Shown here piece by piece: positions 9,602 through 17,644 of a stretch of DNA of 63,101 nucleotides; position 1 is the stretch's first letter; each line of letters begins with the position of its first letter. The notes beneath the pieces were generated by a model that searched no databases, was not told where the DNA came from, and saw only the letters and a program-made list of their open reading frames with translations. The position numbers and the translations under genes were made by a program. The stretch spans positions 1 to 63,101 of the forward strand of contig CAYNTG010000001.1 in assembly GCA_964400105.1 (NCBI GenBank). The letters are read 5' to 3'. The DNA is from CAYNTG01 sp964400105. GTDB taxonomy: Bacteria > UBP14 > UBA6098.

Positions 9602-11854
9602 ATGCGAAATATTATTCTCACAATGACCGTTGTTGTCTCGATTATCGCTACGGACATGCCGTCGATCTCGCCACATGCCGAACACGATGCCGAGTTCGGC
9701 GCTGATTGGACTTCAAAAGAGGAGCCGTCGTTCCGCGTCAGATATAGGCCGCACGAGGCCCTTACACACGAGGTCTATGGCTTTCTGCCCTATTGGGAGT
9801 TCGGCGATTATCTCCCTGCGAGATTCGATCTGCTTTCGAGAGTTGCCTACTTTAATATAACATTAAACAGCGCCGGGGATGTCGGCTCAATCCACGATTG
9901 GCCGACAACATCGTTTATCGATGCCGCCCATATCGGCGGGTGTAAGGTCGATCTGTGCGTGGCTGTTTTCAACGAAGTAACGATAGGAAGCATCGTCGGC
10001 AATCCTGCAAATCGAACGAACGCATGCCGCAATATCTGCGAACAGATGGCTCTCGGCGCCGACGGCGTGAATATCGATTTCGAGACGCCGAACTCGTCCG
10101 ATGCGAGCGGCTTTTACGCCTTTCTCCGCGAGCTTGCGGACAGCGTCCATTCGCGCGGCTCCGAAAAATGGGTCAGCGTATGCCTTCCATCGGTGGATTG
10201 GCATGGCACGTTCGATTCGGATTCCCTTTTGCCGCACCTAAATGCTTTATTCCTAATGGGTTACGGCTATTATTGGAGCGGTTCATCGGCGACCGGCCCG
10301 GTCGCGCCACTCGACGACCCCGGATGCACATACGATATCGCATATTCGGTGCAGCATTATTGTGAAAGCGATCCTTTCAAGCGGTCAAGATTTATTGTCG
10401 GTCTCCCCCTCTACGGTTTCGATTGGGCATGTAGCGGAACCTACCGTGGCGCAACAACTTCGGGAAGCGGAAGCGCGACGATCTACTCGACATGTATCGC
10501 GGAAACGCTCACCTACGGATGCAATTGGGATGACAACGCACCATGCCCATGGTTCGACTACGGCAGCTATCGTCAATGTTGGTGGGACGATGCGCGATCG
10601 CTGGATATCAAATACCGATGGTCGGTCGCGGAAGGCCTGATGGGAATAGGCTACTGGGCGCTCGGCTACGACAACAACGACGCGAACTTCTGGAACGGCA
10701 TCGTTTCGGTGTTTGGCGGCGATTTCCCGCGCGATACGATCATCGACGACATGTCCTATGGTTTCGAGAAGTTCGGCGATACGGAGTTCTGGCACGAATC
10801 GGACACCGGATATTTCGACGGAATGTGGTGGACTTATTCGACAAATGCAACCGATCCGATCGACGATACATGCTATTGCACATGGACGCCGAATCTCCCG
10901 GATAGGCGCAACTACGAGGTTTTCGCCTATATTCCCGCCATAAACAGCGTGGCATCGGCGCGCTATGCCATCGACCACGACTTCGGGACAGATACCGTAA
11001 CCGTAAGGCAGGCCGACTATTACGACGAATGGGTTAGCCTCGGGACGTTCTCGTTCGAAGCCGCCGCCGGCGGCAAGGTTTATCTCGGCGACGGCACCGG
11101 AGTATCGGGCGAGCCGATCGGTTTCGATGCACTGTGGTGGAGCGATCTCGGCGCTTTGCCCGCGTCGGATACACTGGTTACGATCTCCTCAGACGGATTC
11201 CGCTGGCAAGGCCCTATTGCCCACAGACGCATTGTTTCCGGCGGTTTCGAGGGCACGACGTTCTGGACGAACAGCATAACCCTCCATCCAGACGTGAACG
11301 GCGCATGGTGGCGTCCGCAGCTTTCCTGTGCCAACGATTATAACGTTTGCGTGTTCATTCCGGGTGAGCATTGCGAGGCAAATGTCACATATAAGATCAA
11401 CCATGCATTAGGCTTAGCGACAGTGACCCTCGATCAATCGGATCATCCGGGAGAATGGGTAGAGCTTGGCAGGTGGCGCTTTTTTCCGGGGGACCCGAAT
11501 TATGTCTATGTTGGTGATTGCACAGGAGTTACGGGCGAAAATATCGCTATCGACGCGGTCGTTTGGCGAACCCGCCCGATCGATATTGCAGAGAAATCCC
11601 GCCCTTCCGATATTTCGATCTCCGCTTATCCCAACCCATTCAACGACTTCTGCAAAATCGAGGTCACAGGTTCATCCGAACCACTCGAAATTTACGACCT
11701 GTCGGGACGTTTAATCGAACGATTCGACTTGACTGGAAAAGATAATAAATCTATTATATGGAACGGAACTGATATTTCAGGAAAGTGTTCACCTTCTGGA
11801 ATATACTTGTTAAAATATTCAGGCTGTTATAAAAACATAACACTTTTGAAATAA
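9602..11854 (+). CDS. secreted glycoside hydrolase family 18 protein with two golvesin-like domains and a sorting domain
   Basis: This protein is predicted to hydrolyse beta-1,4-GlcNAc linkages (chitin or peptidoglycan-like glycans) outside the cytoplasm. After a signal-like N-terminus, the GH18 barrel spans about residues 50-370. Its catalytic motif DGVNIDFE is at 154-161, with Asp159 and Glu161 intact. Two domains follow, at roughly 385-500 and 520-650, each with a WTPNLPDRRNYEVFAYIP-style strand and a WVSLGTFSFEA-style strand; these resemble golvesin C-terminal-like carbohydrate-binding modules. The last 80 residues (AYPNPFND...IYDLSGRLIERF...SPSGIYLLKY) are a type IX-like C-terminal sorting domain. 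The protein is probably surface-attached or released. The substrate is not determined by sequence. No SD precedes the ATG. Confidence 0.88.
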   Translation: MRNIILTMTVVVSIIATDMPSISPHAEHDAEFGADWTSKEEPSFRVRYRPHEALTHEVYGFLPYWEFGDYLPARFDLLSRVAYFNITLNSAGDVGSIHDWPTTSFIDAAHIGGCKVDLCVAVFNEVTIGSIVGNPANRTNACRNICEQMALGADGVNIDFETPNSSDASGFYAFLRELADSVHSRGSEKWVSVCLPSVDWHGTFDSDSLLPHLNALFLMGYGYYWSGSSATGPVAPLDDPGCTYDIAYSVQHYCESDPFKRSRFIVGLPLYGFDWACSGTYRGATTSGSGSATIYSTCIAETLTYGCNWDDNAPCPWFDYGSYRQCWWDDARSLDIKYRWSVAEGLMGIGYWALGYDNNDANFWNGIVSVFGGDFPRDTIIDDMSYGFEKFGDTEFWHESDTGYFDGMWWTYSTNATDPIDDTCYCTWTPNLPDRRNYEVFAYIPAINSVASARYAIDHDFGTDTVTVRQADYYDEWVSLGTFSFEAAAGGKVYLGDGTGVSGEPIGFDALWWSDLGALPASDTLVTISSDGFRWQGPIAHRRIVSGGFEGTTFWTNSITLHPDVNGAWWRPQLSCANDYNVCVFIPGEHCEANVTYKINHALGLATVTLDQSDHPGEWVELGRWRFFPGDPNYVYVGDCTGVTGENIAIDAVVWRTRPIDIAEKSRPSDISISAYPNPFNDFCKIEVTGSSEPLEIYDLSGRLIERFDLTGKDNKSIIWNGTDISGKCSPSGIYLLKYSGCYKNITLLK

Positions 11855-11884
11855 AAAATAACACCGTGTTAGAAAAGGATAACT

Positions 11885-12418
11885 ATGGACGAAAAATCTG
11901 TTATTAAAGGAAAAGTGTGGATTATCCGCGACAAGAATAATTGCGGTATCGATAATATCGATACCGACCAAATATTCCATAATAAGTTCCTCGCAATAAC
12001 CGACATGTCCGAAATGGGTCAACATATTTTCGGCAACCTCGATGCTTGGAAGAATTTTCCTAATAAGGTAAAACACGGCGATATCATCATAGCAGGCAAG
12101 AACTTCGGATCGGGAAGCAGCCGACAACAGGCAGTCGATGGCTTTATCGCACTCGGAGTTTCCGCGATTATCGCCGAGTCGTTCGGCGCAATCTATTGGC
12201 GAAACGGCCTTAACGCAGGCTTTCCGCTTCTCCGCGCACCAAATATTATGAAATCAAATATCGAAACCGGCGATAAAATAGAGATCAATATCGAGAACGG
12301 AAAAGCCGTTAATGTTAAATCGGGTAAAGAGTTGCCGGTTCTGCCGATGTCCGAATTGCAGATCGGTCTATTCCGATCCGGCGGACTGTTCGAGTTCGGG
12401 CGAAAAATGAGCGGATAG
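11885..12418 (+). CDS. leuD: 3-isopropylmalate dehydratase / homoaconitase-type small subunit
   Basis: This is the swivelling small subunit of an aconitase-superfamily hydro-lyase; with a large [4Fe-4S] subunit it isomerises 2- to 3-isopropylmalate (leucine synthesis) or a homologue. NIDTDQI lies at residues 24-30 and the catalytic GKNFGSGSSR at 71-80. The 177-residue length suits the short archaeal-type LeuD group. The substrate-recognition loop after NIDTDQI reads FLAIT (35-39), where studied members usually have a YLxx motif, so specificity is uncertain. The large subunit is not adjacent: the gene lies 30 bp after the GH18 gene and upstream of pdxJ. AAAGGAT precedes the ATG. Confidence 0.85.
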   Translation: MDEKSVIKGKVWIIRDKNNCGIDNIDTDQIFHNKFLAITDMSEMGQHIFGNLDAWKNFPNKVKHGDIIIAGKNFGSGSSRQQAVDGFIALGVSAIIAESFGAIYWRNGLNAGFPLLRAPNIMKSNIETGDKIEINIENGKAVNVKSGKELPVLPMSELQIGLFRSGGLFEFGRKMSG

Positions 12419-12505
12419 GCCGGTGGCGCGATGCGTGCGTCCGAAGGAACCGCACGAAGCGTGACACCGGGTTCGCGGAGGAAACATGGAATCGGCGGAA
12501 ATATA

Positions 12506-12653
12506 GGGCTGGCGCGAGCCGGGAGATGGCGTGGGATGGGGTTTTTGCGGCCGAACCGGCAGGGCCGGAGCCAACTTGCTCAACCCTACGGGATTCGCTT
12601 CCGTCGGTAAAATTTGTGCAGACAAATGGCCGTAGCAAAAACCGTGACAGCCC
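12506..12653. repeat. dispersed hairpin repeat, copy 1 (long form)
   Basis: The element starts GGGCTGGCGCG and ends ACCGTGACAGCCC. Inside are inverted arms GGTTTTTGCGGCC and GGCCGTAGCAAAAACC, flanking about 75 nt of unrelated sequence. A second, shorter copy at 29831-29905 shares both ends. It fills most of the 305-bp gap between leuD and pdxJ. The remainder (12419-12505) shows only a small GTGCG/CGCAC hairpin, and nothing else is seen in the gap. Confidence 0.7.
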
Positions 12654-12723
12654 GGCGACCGCGCGAGAATATCGATATGGCATGTAAAATGTGCTAAAAT
12701 ATACTTAATTTAAGGAGGAAAAT

Positions 12724-13461
12724 ATGAGCAGGCTCTCCGTAAATATCGACCACGTAGGAACTTTGCGTCAGGCCAGGGGCGAAAAATACCCGAATCCCGT
12801 CCATGCCGCAGTAATAGCCGAACAGGCCGGAGCAGACGGAGTTACCGTCCATCTCAGAGGCGACCGAAGACACATCGACGATAGAGATGTCTATCTCATT
12901 CGTCAAGTCATTTCAAGCCACATGACACTCGAAATGGCGCCGAAGCAAGAGATGATCGACATTGCAATGCAGATCAAACCAGACATGGTAACGCTGGTTC
13001 CGGAAAGACCGGAAGAGAATACTACGGAACGCGGCTTCGACCTCGCGGAGGAGGGCGGCGAACTCGAATCGCCAATTGAACAACTCGCAAATGAGGGCAT
13101 CATTATCTCGCTGTTTGTAAATCCAACCGAGGAGAACATGAAAGCGGCTGCCGCACTCTCTGCGGATTATGTCGAATTAAACACGAGTTTTTATACCGAG
13201 GCGAGAAGTTTCGAGGAGGAAATATCGGCGCTGCGAACTATCGAAAAAACGGCTCATCTGGCGAGCAAACTCAAGCTAGGAGTCGCCGTCGGCCACGGAC
13301 TTAATTACCGCAATGTCGCAAATATAGCTGCTGTCGAACCTGTCGAGGAGCTTTCGATAGGACATTCCATCGTCGCGCGGGCGATATTCGTCGGCCTCGA
13401 TGCGGCGGTTCGCGAGATGATAACGGCCATTCGGCGGGCACGCGAAACTCACGGTGTCTGA
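12724..13461 (+). CDS. pdxJ: pyridoxine 5'-phosphate synthase
   Basis: PdxJ condenses 1-deoxyxylulose 5-phosphate with 1-amino-3-phosphohydroxyacetone to form pyridoxine 5'-phosphate, the last ring-forming step of DXP-dependent vitamin B6 synthesis. The N-terminus LSVNIDHVGTLRQARG and the HLRGDRRHIDDRDV segment are family hallmarks. The C-terminal GHGLNYRNV and ELSIGHSIVARAI form the phosphate-binding loop. At 245 residues it is full length. A strong AAGGAGG lies 6 nt before the ATG. Its last 8 bp overlap the xseA start, so the two are co-translated. The partner pdxA is not in the window. Confidence 0.96.
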   Translation: MSRLSVNIDHVGTLRQARGEKYPNPVHAAVIAEQAGADGVTVHLRGDRRHIDDRDVYLIRQVISSHMTLEMAPKQEMIDIAMQIKPDMVTLVPERPEENTTERGFDLAEEGGELESPIEQLANEGIIISLFVNPTEENMKAAAALSADYVELNTSFYTEARSFEEEISALRTIEKTAHLASKLKLGVAVGHGLNYRNVANIAAVEPVEELSIGHSIVARAIFVGLDAAVREMITAIRRARETHGV

Positions 13462-14647
13462 CGAACGTAAAATCTTTTCGGTCAAAGAGTTAAACTCCCT
13501 CTGCCGAAGGCTTCTCGAAAACGCTTCCCCCGGCGGCCTCTGGGTTCAAGCCGAGATCCGTAATCTGAAACGACATTCGTCGGGCCACATATATTTCGTC
13601 CTCGCCGGTAAGGATGCATCGATCGACGGCGTGATATGGCGCTCGATAGCCCAGGGCCTCGGTTTTAAGCCTGAAGACGGGATGGCGGTGGAGGCGTTCG
13701 GCACACCGACCCTATATGAAAAAAACGGCCGATATCAATTCTCCGTCCGTAAATTGCTTCCGGTCGGCGAGGGCGCACGGGCCATAGCTTTCCGGCAACT
13801 TAAGAATAGACTATTAGTGGAGGGTCTTTTCGACTCCGGGCATAAAAAAGCGCTCCCGCTATTCCCGTTTAGGATCGGTGTCGTAACCAGCGCGACCGGT
13901 GCGGCGGTTAGGGATATAATCCATGTCATTAAGCGTCGCGCACCGCATGTAACGGTCGTGGTACGACCGGCAAATGTGCAGGGAAAGGGCGCAGCCGTGG
14001 ATATTATCGACGGCATCCGCGAGTTGAACGAATCGGGCGAGGTCGAGCTGATCGTCATCGGTCGCGGCGGCGGCAGCGAGGAGGACCTATGGTGCTTCAA
14101 CGACGAGGGTTTGGCGAGGGCGATCTTCGATTCGAGACTGCCGATAATCAGTGCCGTGGGACACGAGGTCGATTTCACGATAGCGGATTTCGTCGCGGAC
14201 CTGAGGGCGCCGACACCATCGGCGGCGGCGGAGGTTGCCGTGCGAGATATTGCCGAACTTAAATCCACTATCGAGACCCGATATCGAACTGCCAAATCGA
14301 GGTTGGAGGCCAAATTCGATAATGCTCGAGCAAGGATCGATTCGGTGATGAACCGCGCGGCATGGACGGAGCCGATTCGCCGAATTCGCGATTGCGAGCA
14401 GCGATTGGACGATTTTACGGGTAGATCGGAAATGGCCGTTAAGAACCGGCTCGAAAGGACCGGGACGAACCTCATCCAGCTTGCCGGAAAGCTATCGGGA
14501 TTGAGTGTAAAAAATACGCTCAAAAGGGGCTTTACCATCGTAAGAAAGGCTGGTGTCGCTGTAAATAGCATATCCCGCCTTTCGAGCGGAGATGCTGTCG
14601 AATTGGAGCTTATCGACGGCACAAAGAGCGCTGTTATCGACGATTAA
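13454..14647 (+). CDS. xseA: exodeoxyribonuclease VII large subunit
   Basis: This is the catalytic subunit of the single-strand-specific exonuclease VII. An OB-fold nucleic-acid-binding domain fills about residues 1-105 (VKELNSLCRRLLENA, VWVQAEIRNLK-like start). The catalytic domain carries the family motif GHEVDFTIADFVADLRAPTP. A coiled-coil C-terminus binds small subunits in characterised enzymes. The GTG start overlaps pdxJ, which supports it. At 397 residues it is slightly short but complete. No xseB small subunit follows; small membrane-protein genes on the opposite strand come next, so the small subunit must be elsewhere or absent. Confidence 0.95.
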   Translation: MSDERKIFSVKELNSLCRRLLENASPGGLWVQAEIRNLKRHSSGHIYFVLAGKDASIDGVIWRSIAQGLGFKPEDGMAVEAFGTPTLYEKNGRYQFSVRKLLPVGEGARAIAFRQLKNRLLVEGLFDSGHKKALPLFPFRIGVVTSATGAAVRDIIHVIKRRAPHVTVVVRPANVQGKGAAVDIIDGIRELNESGEVELIVIGRGGGSEEDLWCFNDEGLARAIFDSRLPIISAVGHEVDFTIADFVADLRAPTPSAAAEVAVRDIAELKSTIETRYRTAKSRLEAKFDNARARIDSVMNRAAWTEPIRRIRDCEQRLDDFTGRSEMAVKNRLERTGTNLIQLAGKLSGLSVKNTLKRGFTIVRKAGVAVNSISRLSSGDAVELELIDGTKSAVIDD

Positions 14648-14669
14648 TTGTGCCGCCGTGCTTTGGAGA

Positions 14670-14846
14670 CTATTTTTTCTCCTTGTTCTTCTGGTGCTTT
14701 AGGGTTGAGAGCATCCCAAGCGCGACAAGCATCATCACTATCGAAATAGATTCGCCGAAGATCGGGATACCTCTTGTGATCATAGTCATTTCGTGGACAA
14801 GACCGAGGATTCCCAGAACAAACACAACAATCGCCCAGAATATCAT
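14670..14846 (-). CDS. 58-residue two-helix membrane protein, paralogue of the next gene
   Basis: The reading frame begins MIFWAIVVFVLGILGLVHE and ends in a charged tail KHQKNKEKK. Two hydrophobic helices flank a short polar turn containing RGIPIFGE. The Shine-Dalgarno AAGGAG lies five nt before the ATG, so translation is likely despite the size. It aligns end to end with the 55-residue protein encoded just upstream (15045-15212), sharing M-I-x-W-x-I-x-V-F, LVHE/LLHE, GIP and MLVALGM/MLIALGM. I do not recognise the family. A small inner-membrane or lipid-associated role is only a guess. Confidence 0.75.
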   Translation of the reverse strand: MIFWAIVVFVLGILGLVHEMTMITRGIPIFGESISIVMMLVALGMLSTLKHQKNKEKK

Positions 14847-14994
14847 TTTACTCCTTAAGTTAATTGCTTATCGGTATAAATTATATAGAGTTAGAGTATT
14901 ATTGTTAAGCACAAAATAAATCAATTTACCTAAACCTCCGCGCATTAATATATTAGCGCAATACCACTGTATATAAATAGGATTTCGAGTGAAG

Positions 14995-15022
14995 AAAAAG
15001 GCCGCCGATAAGCGGCCTTTTT
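14995..15022 (-). terminator. rho-independent terminator between the two small membrane genes
   Basis: The arms AAAAAGGCCGC and GCGGCCTTTTT pair perfectly over 11 bp around a CGATAA loop, with U-runs in either direction. It directly follows the 55-residue gene on the minus strand, so the downstream 58-residue paralogue probably has its own promoter. Confidence 0.9.
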
Positions 15023-15044
15023 CTGGCAATATGTTCGGGTTTGG

Positions 15045-15212
15045 CTATTTCTTTTTGTGCTTTAGCTGGGAATAGAACATCCCGAGTGCAATAAGCATAA
15101 TCGCTACCGAAGTTGCTTCGGCAAGGACTGGAATACCGTATTCGATAAGCCATACCTCGTGTAGTAGACCGAAAAGGCCGAGAAGAAATACAATGATTGT
15201 CCAGATGATCAT
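15045..15212 (-). CDS. 55-residue two-helix membrane protein, paralogue of the 58-residue protein
   Basis: The protein MIIWTIIVFLLGLFGLLHE...IEYGIPVLAEATS...MLIALGMFYSQLKHKKK has the same two-helix layout and lysine-rich tail as its neighbour. An ATG five codons upstream is in frame, but alignment with the paralogue and an AAAGGGG site favour this start. A strong terminator follows. The two genes sit between xseA and the isomerase operon and are transcribed against both. Tandem duplication is the simplest explanation. Function unknown. Confidence 0.75.
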   Translation of the reverse strand: MIIWTIIVFLLGLFGLLHEVWLIEYGIPVLAEATSVAIMLIALGMFYSQLKHKKK

Positions 15213-15540
15213 AATGCCCCTTTCCAAATAATTAGTATTTTGATTAAATATAATTAACTAGGCGAATATCCACAAGCGTTTTATTATTTAATTTTATCGG
15301 GTAATGGGACATGGTCCCCCACTTGTTTTAGAACATTAGGAAGATACAAACCTTTATACAAAGTGATAAAATGAATTTTTTTTTCGTCCGGCGAAGCAAT
15401 CTCAAAACCCACTCTGCCCGCAAGACTGGATGATACCATCTCTATTTACCACCCGGATTTGAAATATATTGAACTTGACCTTCAGAATTGAAGGATTATA
15501 TTTGAAAATTAATCTTATTCGAATCGGTATTGGAGGCAAA
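15213..15540. other. intergenic region upstream of the phosphosugar isomerase
   Basis: This is an AT-rich 328-bp stretch. It contains a small GGGAC-ATG-GTCCC inverted repeat near 15306, a promoter with an embedded inverted repeat (listed separately) and the 5' leader of the isomerase gene. No gene is supported in it. Confidence 0.5.
15475..15502 (+). promoter_or_regulatory. putative sigma70 promoter with an inverted repeat in the spacer
   Basis: TTGACC and TATATT are separated by 16 bp. The spacer contains CCTTCA-GAAT-TGAAGG, a perfect 6-bp inverted repeat that could be an operator. The promoter lies inside the possible N-terminal extension of the isomerase frame, which supports the downstream ATG at 15541. 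Confidence 0.55.
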
Positions 15541-16602
15541 ATGTTAAACGATGTCAATGTAATTAAAAAAACCGATCCGGGCGGGATGCTCGATCTTTTG
15601 ATCGAATTTCCGGGCCAGCTCGAGGAGGGTCGAAAGCTGGCCATCGATGCCGACATACGGGGCCTCGATGGTCGGAACTTCGATAATATCGTCGTTTGTG
15701 GAATGGGCGGCAGCGCTATCGGCGGCGAGCTTGTTAAGGCTTATGCCATCGACCGCCTCGCTATTCCGGTTCATATAAACAGGGATTATCTCTTGCCCGC
15801 TTTCGTGAGCGAGAACTCGCTCATCATAGCTTCGAGCTACTCCGGAAATACCGAGGAAACCCTATCCGCCGTGGCTCTTGCCGAGGAGATCGGTGCGCCG
15901 ATTTTCGCTATTACCACCGGCGGAAAAATCGGCGAGTTCGTGCGCGAAAACGGCTATCCGCATATTATCCTTCCGCCGGGATTACCTCCGAGGGCTGCCC
16001 TTGGATATAGTTTCGCTCCGCTGCTTACCTTTTTCGAGAGGTTGAATCTCATCGACGATCAAAGCGAAGCGATTACCGAAACGGTAAAACTTCTTGAAAA
16101 CGGAGTAAGGGAATATTCGCCCGAAAATCCGTGGGATAAGAACACCGCCAAACATCTGGCGACGATGCTTCACGGAACGCTTCCGCTGATCTACTCAGAC
16201 GATTGGCATTTTAACGCCGTCGCGGTGCGATTTAGGGGACAGATTTGCGAAAATGCCAAACAGATCGCATACAGCGCAGTTTTACCGGAGAACAATCATA
16301 ACGAGCTGGTCGGGTGGAAGAATCTCGGTTCCCTTGCAAGCCTGATCAAAGGCGTATATATTAAGGATAAGGAGATGAATCCGAGGGTCGAATTCCGAAT
16401 GAATTTCATGATGAAGATACAGGAAGAGCTCGGAACCGAGACAATTTTTATGGAATCGCGCGGCGAAAGCCTCCTTACCAGAATGTTCGGCATCATCCAG
16501 CTGGGCGATTGGGCGAGTTATTATATGGCCATTCTCAACGACGAGGACCCAATGCCCGTCGGTGTGATCGATAGATTGAAGGCCGCCCTCGGGGAATTTT
16601 AA
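15541..16602 (+). CDS. bifunctional phosphoglucose/phosphomannose isomerase
   Basis: This SIS-domain sugar isomerase interconverts glucose 6-phosphate (and mannose 6-phosphate) with fructose 6-phosphate. The phosphosugar-binding GMGGSAIGGEL, the SYSGNTEETLS loop and the ENNHNELVGW segment, with its catalytic Glu and His, are those of the archaeal/bacterial PGI/PMI family. The length of 353 is typical. The frame is open further upstream, but the ATG here has GGAGG at a proper distance and lies downstream of the putative promoter. It is the first gene of an apparent plus-strand operon with a sugar-phosphate nucleotidyltransferase and metK, which suggests precursor supply for nucleotide sugars. 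Confidence 0.92.
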   Translation: MLNDVNVIKKTDPGGMLDLLIEFPGQLEEGRKLAIDADIRGLDGRNFDNIVVCGMGGSAIGGELVKAYAIDRLAIPVHINRDYLLPAFVSENSLIIASSYSGNTEETLSAVALAEEIGAPIFAITTGGKIGEFVRENGYPHIILPPGLPPRAALGYSFAPLLTFFERLNLIDDQSEAITETVKLLENGVREYSPENPWDKNTAKHLATMLHGTLPLIYSDDWHFNAVAVRFRGQICENAKQIAYSAVLPENNHNELVGWKNLGSLASLIKGVYIKDKEMNPRVEFRMNFMMKIQEELGTETIFMESRGESLLTRMFGIIQLGDWASYYMAILNDEDPMPVGVIDRLKAALGEF

Positions 16603-16631
16603 TTGGAAAACGAAGAGAAGGGTGAATATAT

Positions 16632-17624
16632 ATGAAAGCGATTATACCAGTAGCGGGGGTTGGCACACGGCTTAAACCATTCACCACTACCGTCCCGAAA
16701 CCGCTTTTGCCGGTTGCCGGCAAGCCTATCCTCGCCCATCTTATGGACAATCTCCTGTCGCTTGGCGTCGATAGATTTGAGATGGTAATCGGCTATATGG
16801 GGGATAAAATCCGCGATTTCGTGGAGGCAAACTATCCGGGCAAGGCGGATTTTTTCGAGCAGGACAAGCTTCTCGGCCTCGGATATGCCGTGAAGATCGG
16901 ATTGCAGTCGTGCGATAACGAGCCGGTGATCGTCGCTCTCGGCGATACGATAATCGAGGTGGATTTTAGGGATCTTACCGAGAAAGGGAAAAACATCGTC
17001 GGCATCCACGAGGTGGAAAATCCGCGCAGGTTCGGCGTTGTGGAGCTCGATGGCGACAGGATAATCGGCATGGAGGAGAAGCCTCAGGTTCCGAAAAGCA
17101 ATATGGCTATCGCAGGATTTTACATATTCCAAAACTCCGATACGATCTCGAATGCACTCGGCAAGATCGTCGAAAAGGGGATCAAAACGCGCGGCGAATA
17201 TCAGCTTACCGATGCGATGAAGCTAATGCTCGAGGATGGGGTCGAGCTTTATGCTGCAAATATATCGGGATGGTTCGACTGCGGAACGGTCGGGACGTTG
17301 ATCGAGACCAATCGGCATCTTCTCGAAAAGAGTAACGCGCCGGAGCCACGCGATTCGGTGGTATTCATACCGCCGGTTTATATCGGTTCGAGCGTTAAGA
17401 TCGTTCGCAGCGTGATCGGCCCGAATGTATCGGTCGGGGATAACGCATATATCTGCGATTCCATCATCGCCGATTCCATCCTCGGAAATAGGACCGCCGT
17501 CGAACACGCACACCTCCGTGGAAGCGTTCTCGGCAACGAATCGACGTTTTGTGGGCGCTGGGCGAAGATGATCCTCGGCGACCACTCAGAGGGCGGGTTT
17601 TATAACAGCGATCAAAAGAAATGA
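16632..17624 (+). CDS. sugar-1-phosphate nucleotidyltransferase with C-terminal hexapeptide-like repeats
   Basis: This enzyme is predicted to couple an NTP with a sugar 1-phosphate to give an NDP-sugar. The N-terminal Rossmann-like domain begins IIPVAGVGTRLKPFT with the catalytic-site PKPLLPVAGKP. GLGYAVKIGL, ALGDTIIEVD and MEEKPQVPKS follow in the family order. From about residue 250 the sequence IGSSVKIVRSVIGPNVSVGD forms left-handed beta-helix turns. The 330-residue length and arrangement resemble RfbA- or GlmU-like glucose-1-phosphate thymidylyl/uridylyltransferases, but the exact nucleotide and sugar cannot be assigned. It lies 29 bp after the isomerase. Confidence 0.88.
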   Translation: MKAIIPVAGVGTRLKPFTTTVPKPLLPVAGKPILAHLMDNLLSLGVDRFEMVIGYMGDKIRDFVEANYPGKADFFEQDKLLGLGYAVKIGLQSCDNEPVIVALGDTIIEVDFRDLTEKGKNIVGIHEVENPRRFGVVELDGDRIIGMEEKPQVPKSNMAIAGFYIFQNSDTISNALGKIVEKGIKTRGEYQLTDAMKLMLEDGVELYAANISGWFDCGTVGTLIETNRHLLEKSNAPEPRDSVVFIPPVYIGSSVKIVRSVIGPNVSVGDNAYICDSIIADSILGNRTAVEHAHLRGSVLGNESTFCGRWAKMILGDHSEGGFYNSDQKK

Positions 17625-17644
17625 CATAAATGAAAGGAAGAGAG

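Noticed and set aside
15469..15540. N-terminal extension of the phosphosugar isomerase
   Set aside because: The extension contains the probable promoter and lacks a ribosome site, while the ATG at 15541 has GGAGG and fits the family length.
9138..15540. tRNA or other structural RNA genes in the larger intergenic gaps
   Set aside because: No T-loop (GGTTCGA-type) with matching acceptor arms or CCA ends could be found by eye in any intergenic stretch here or elsewhere in the window.
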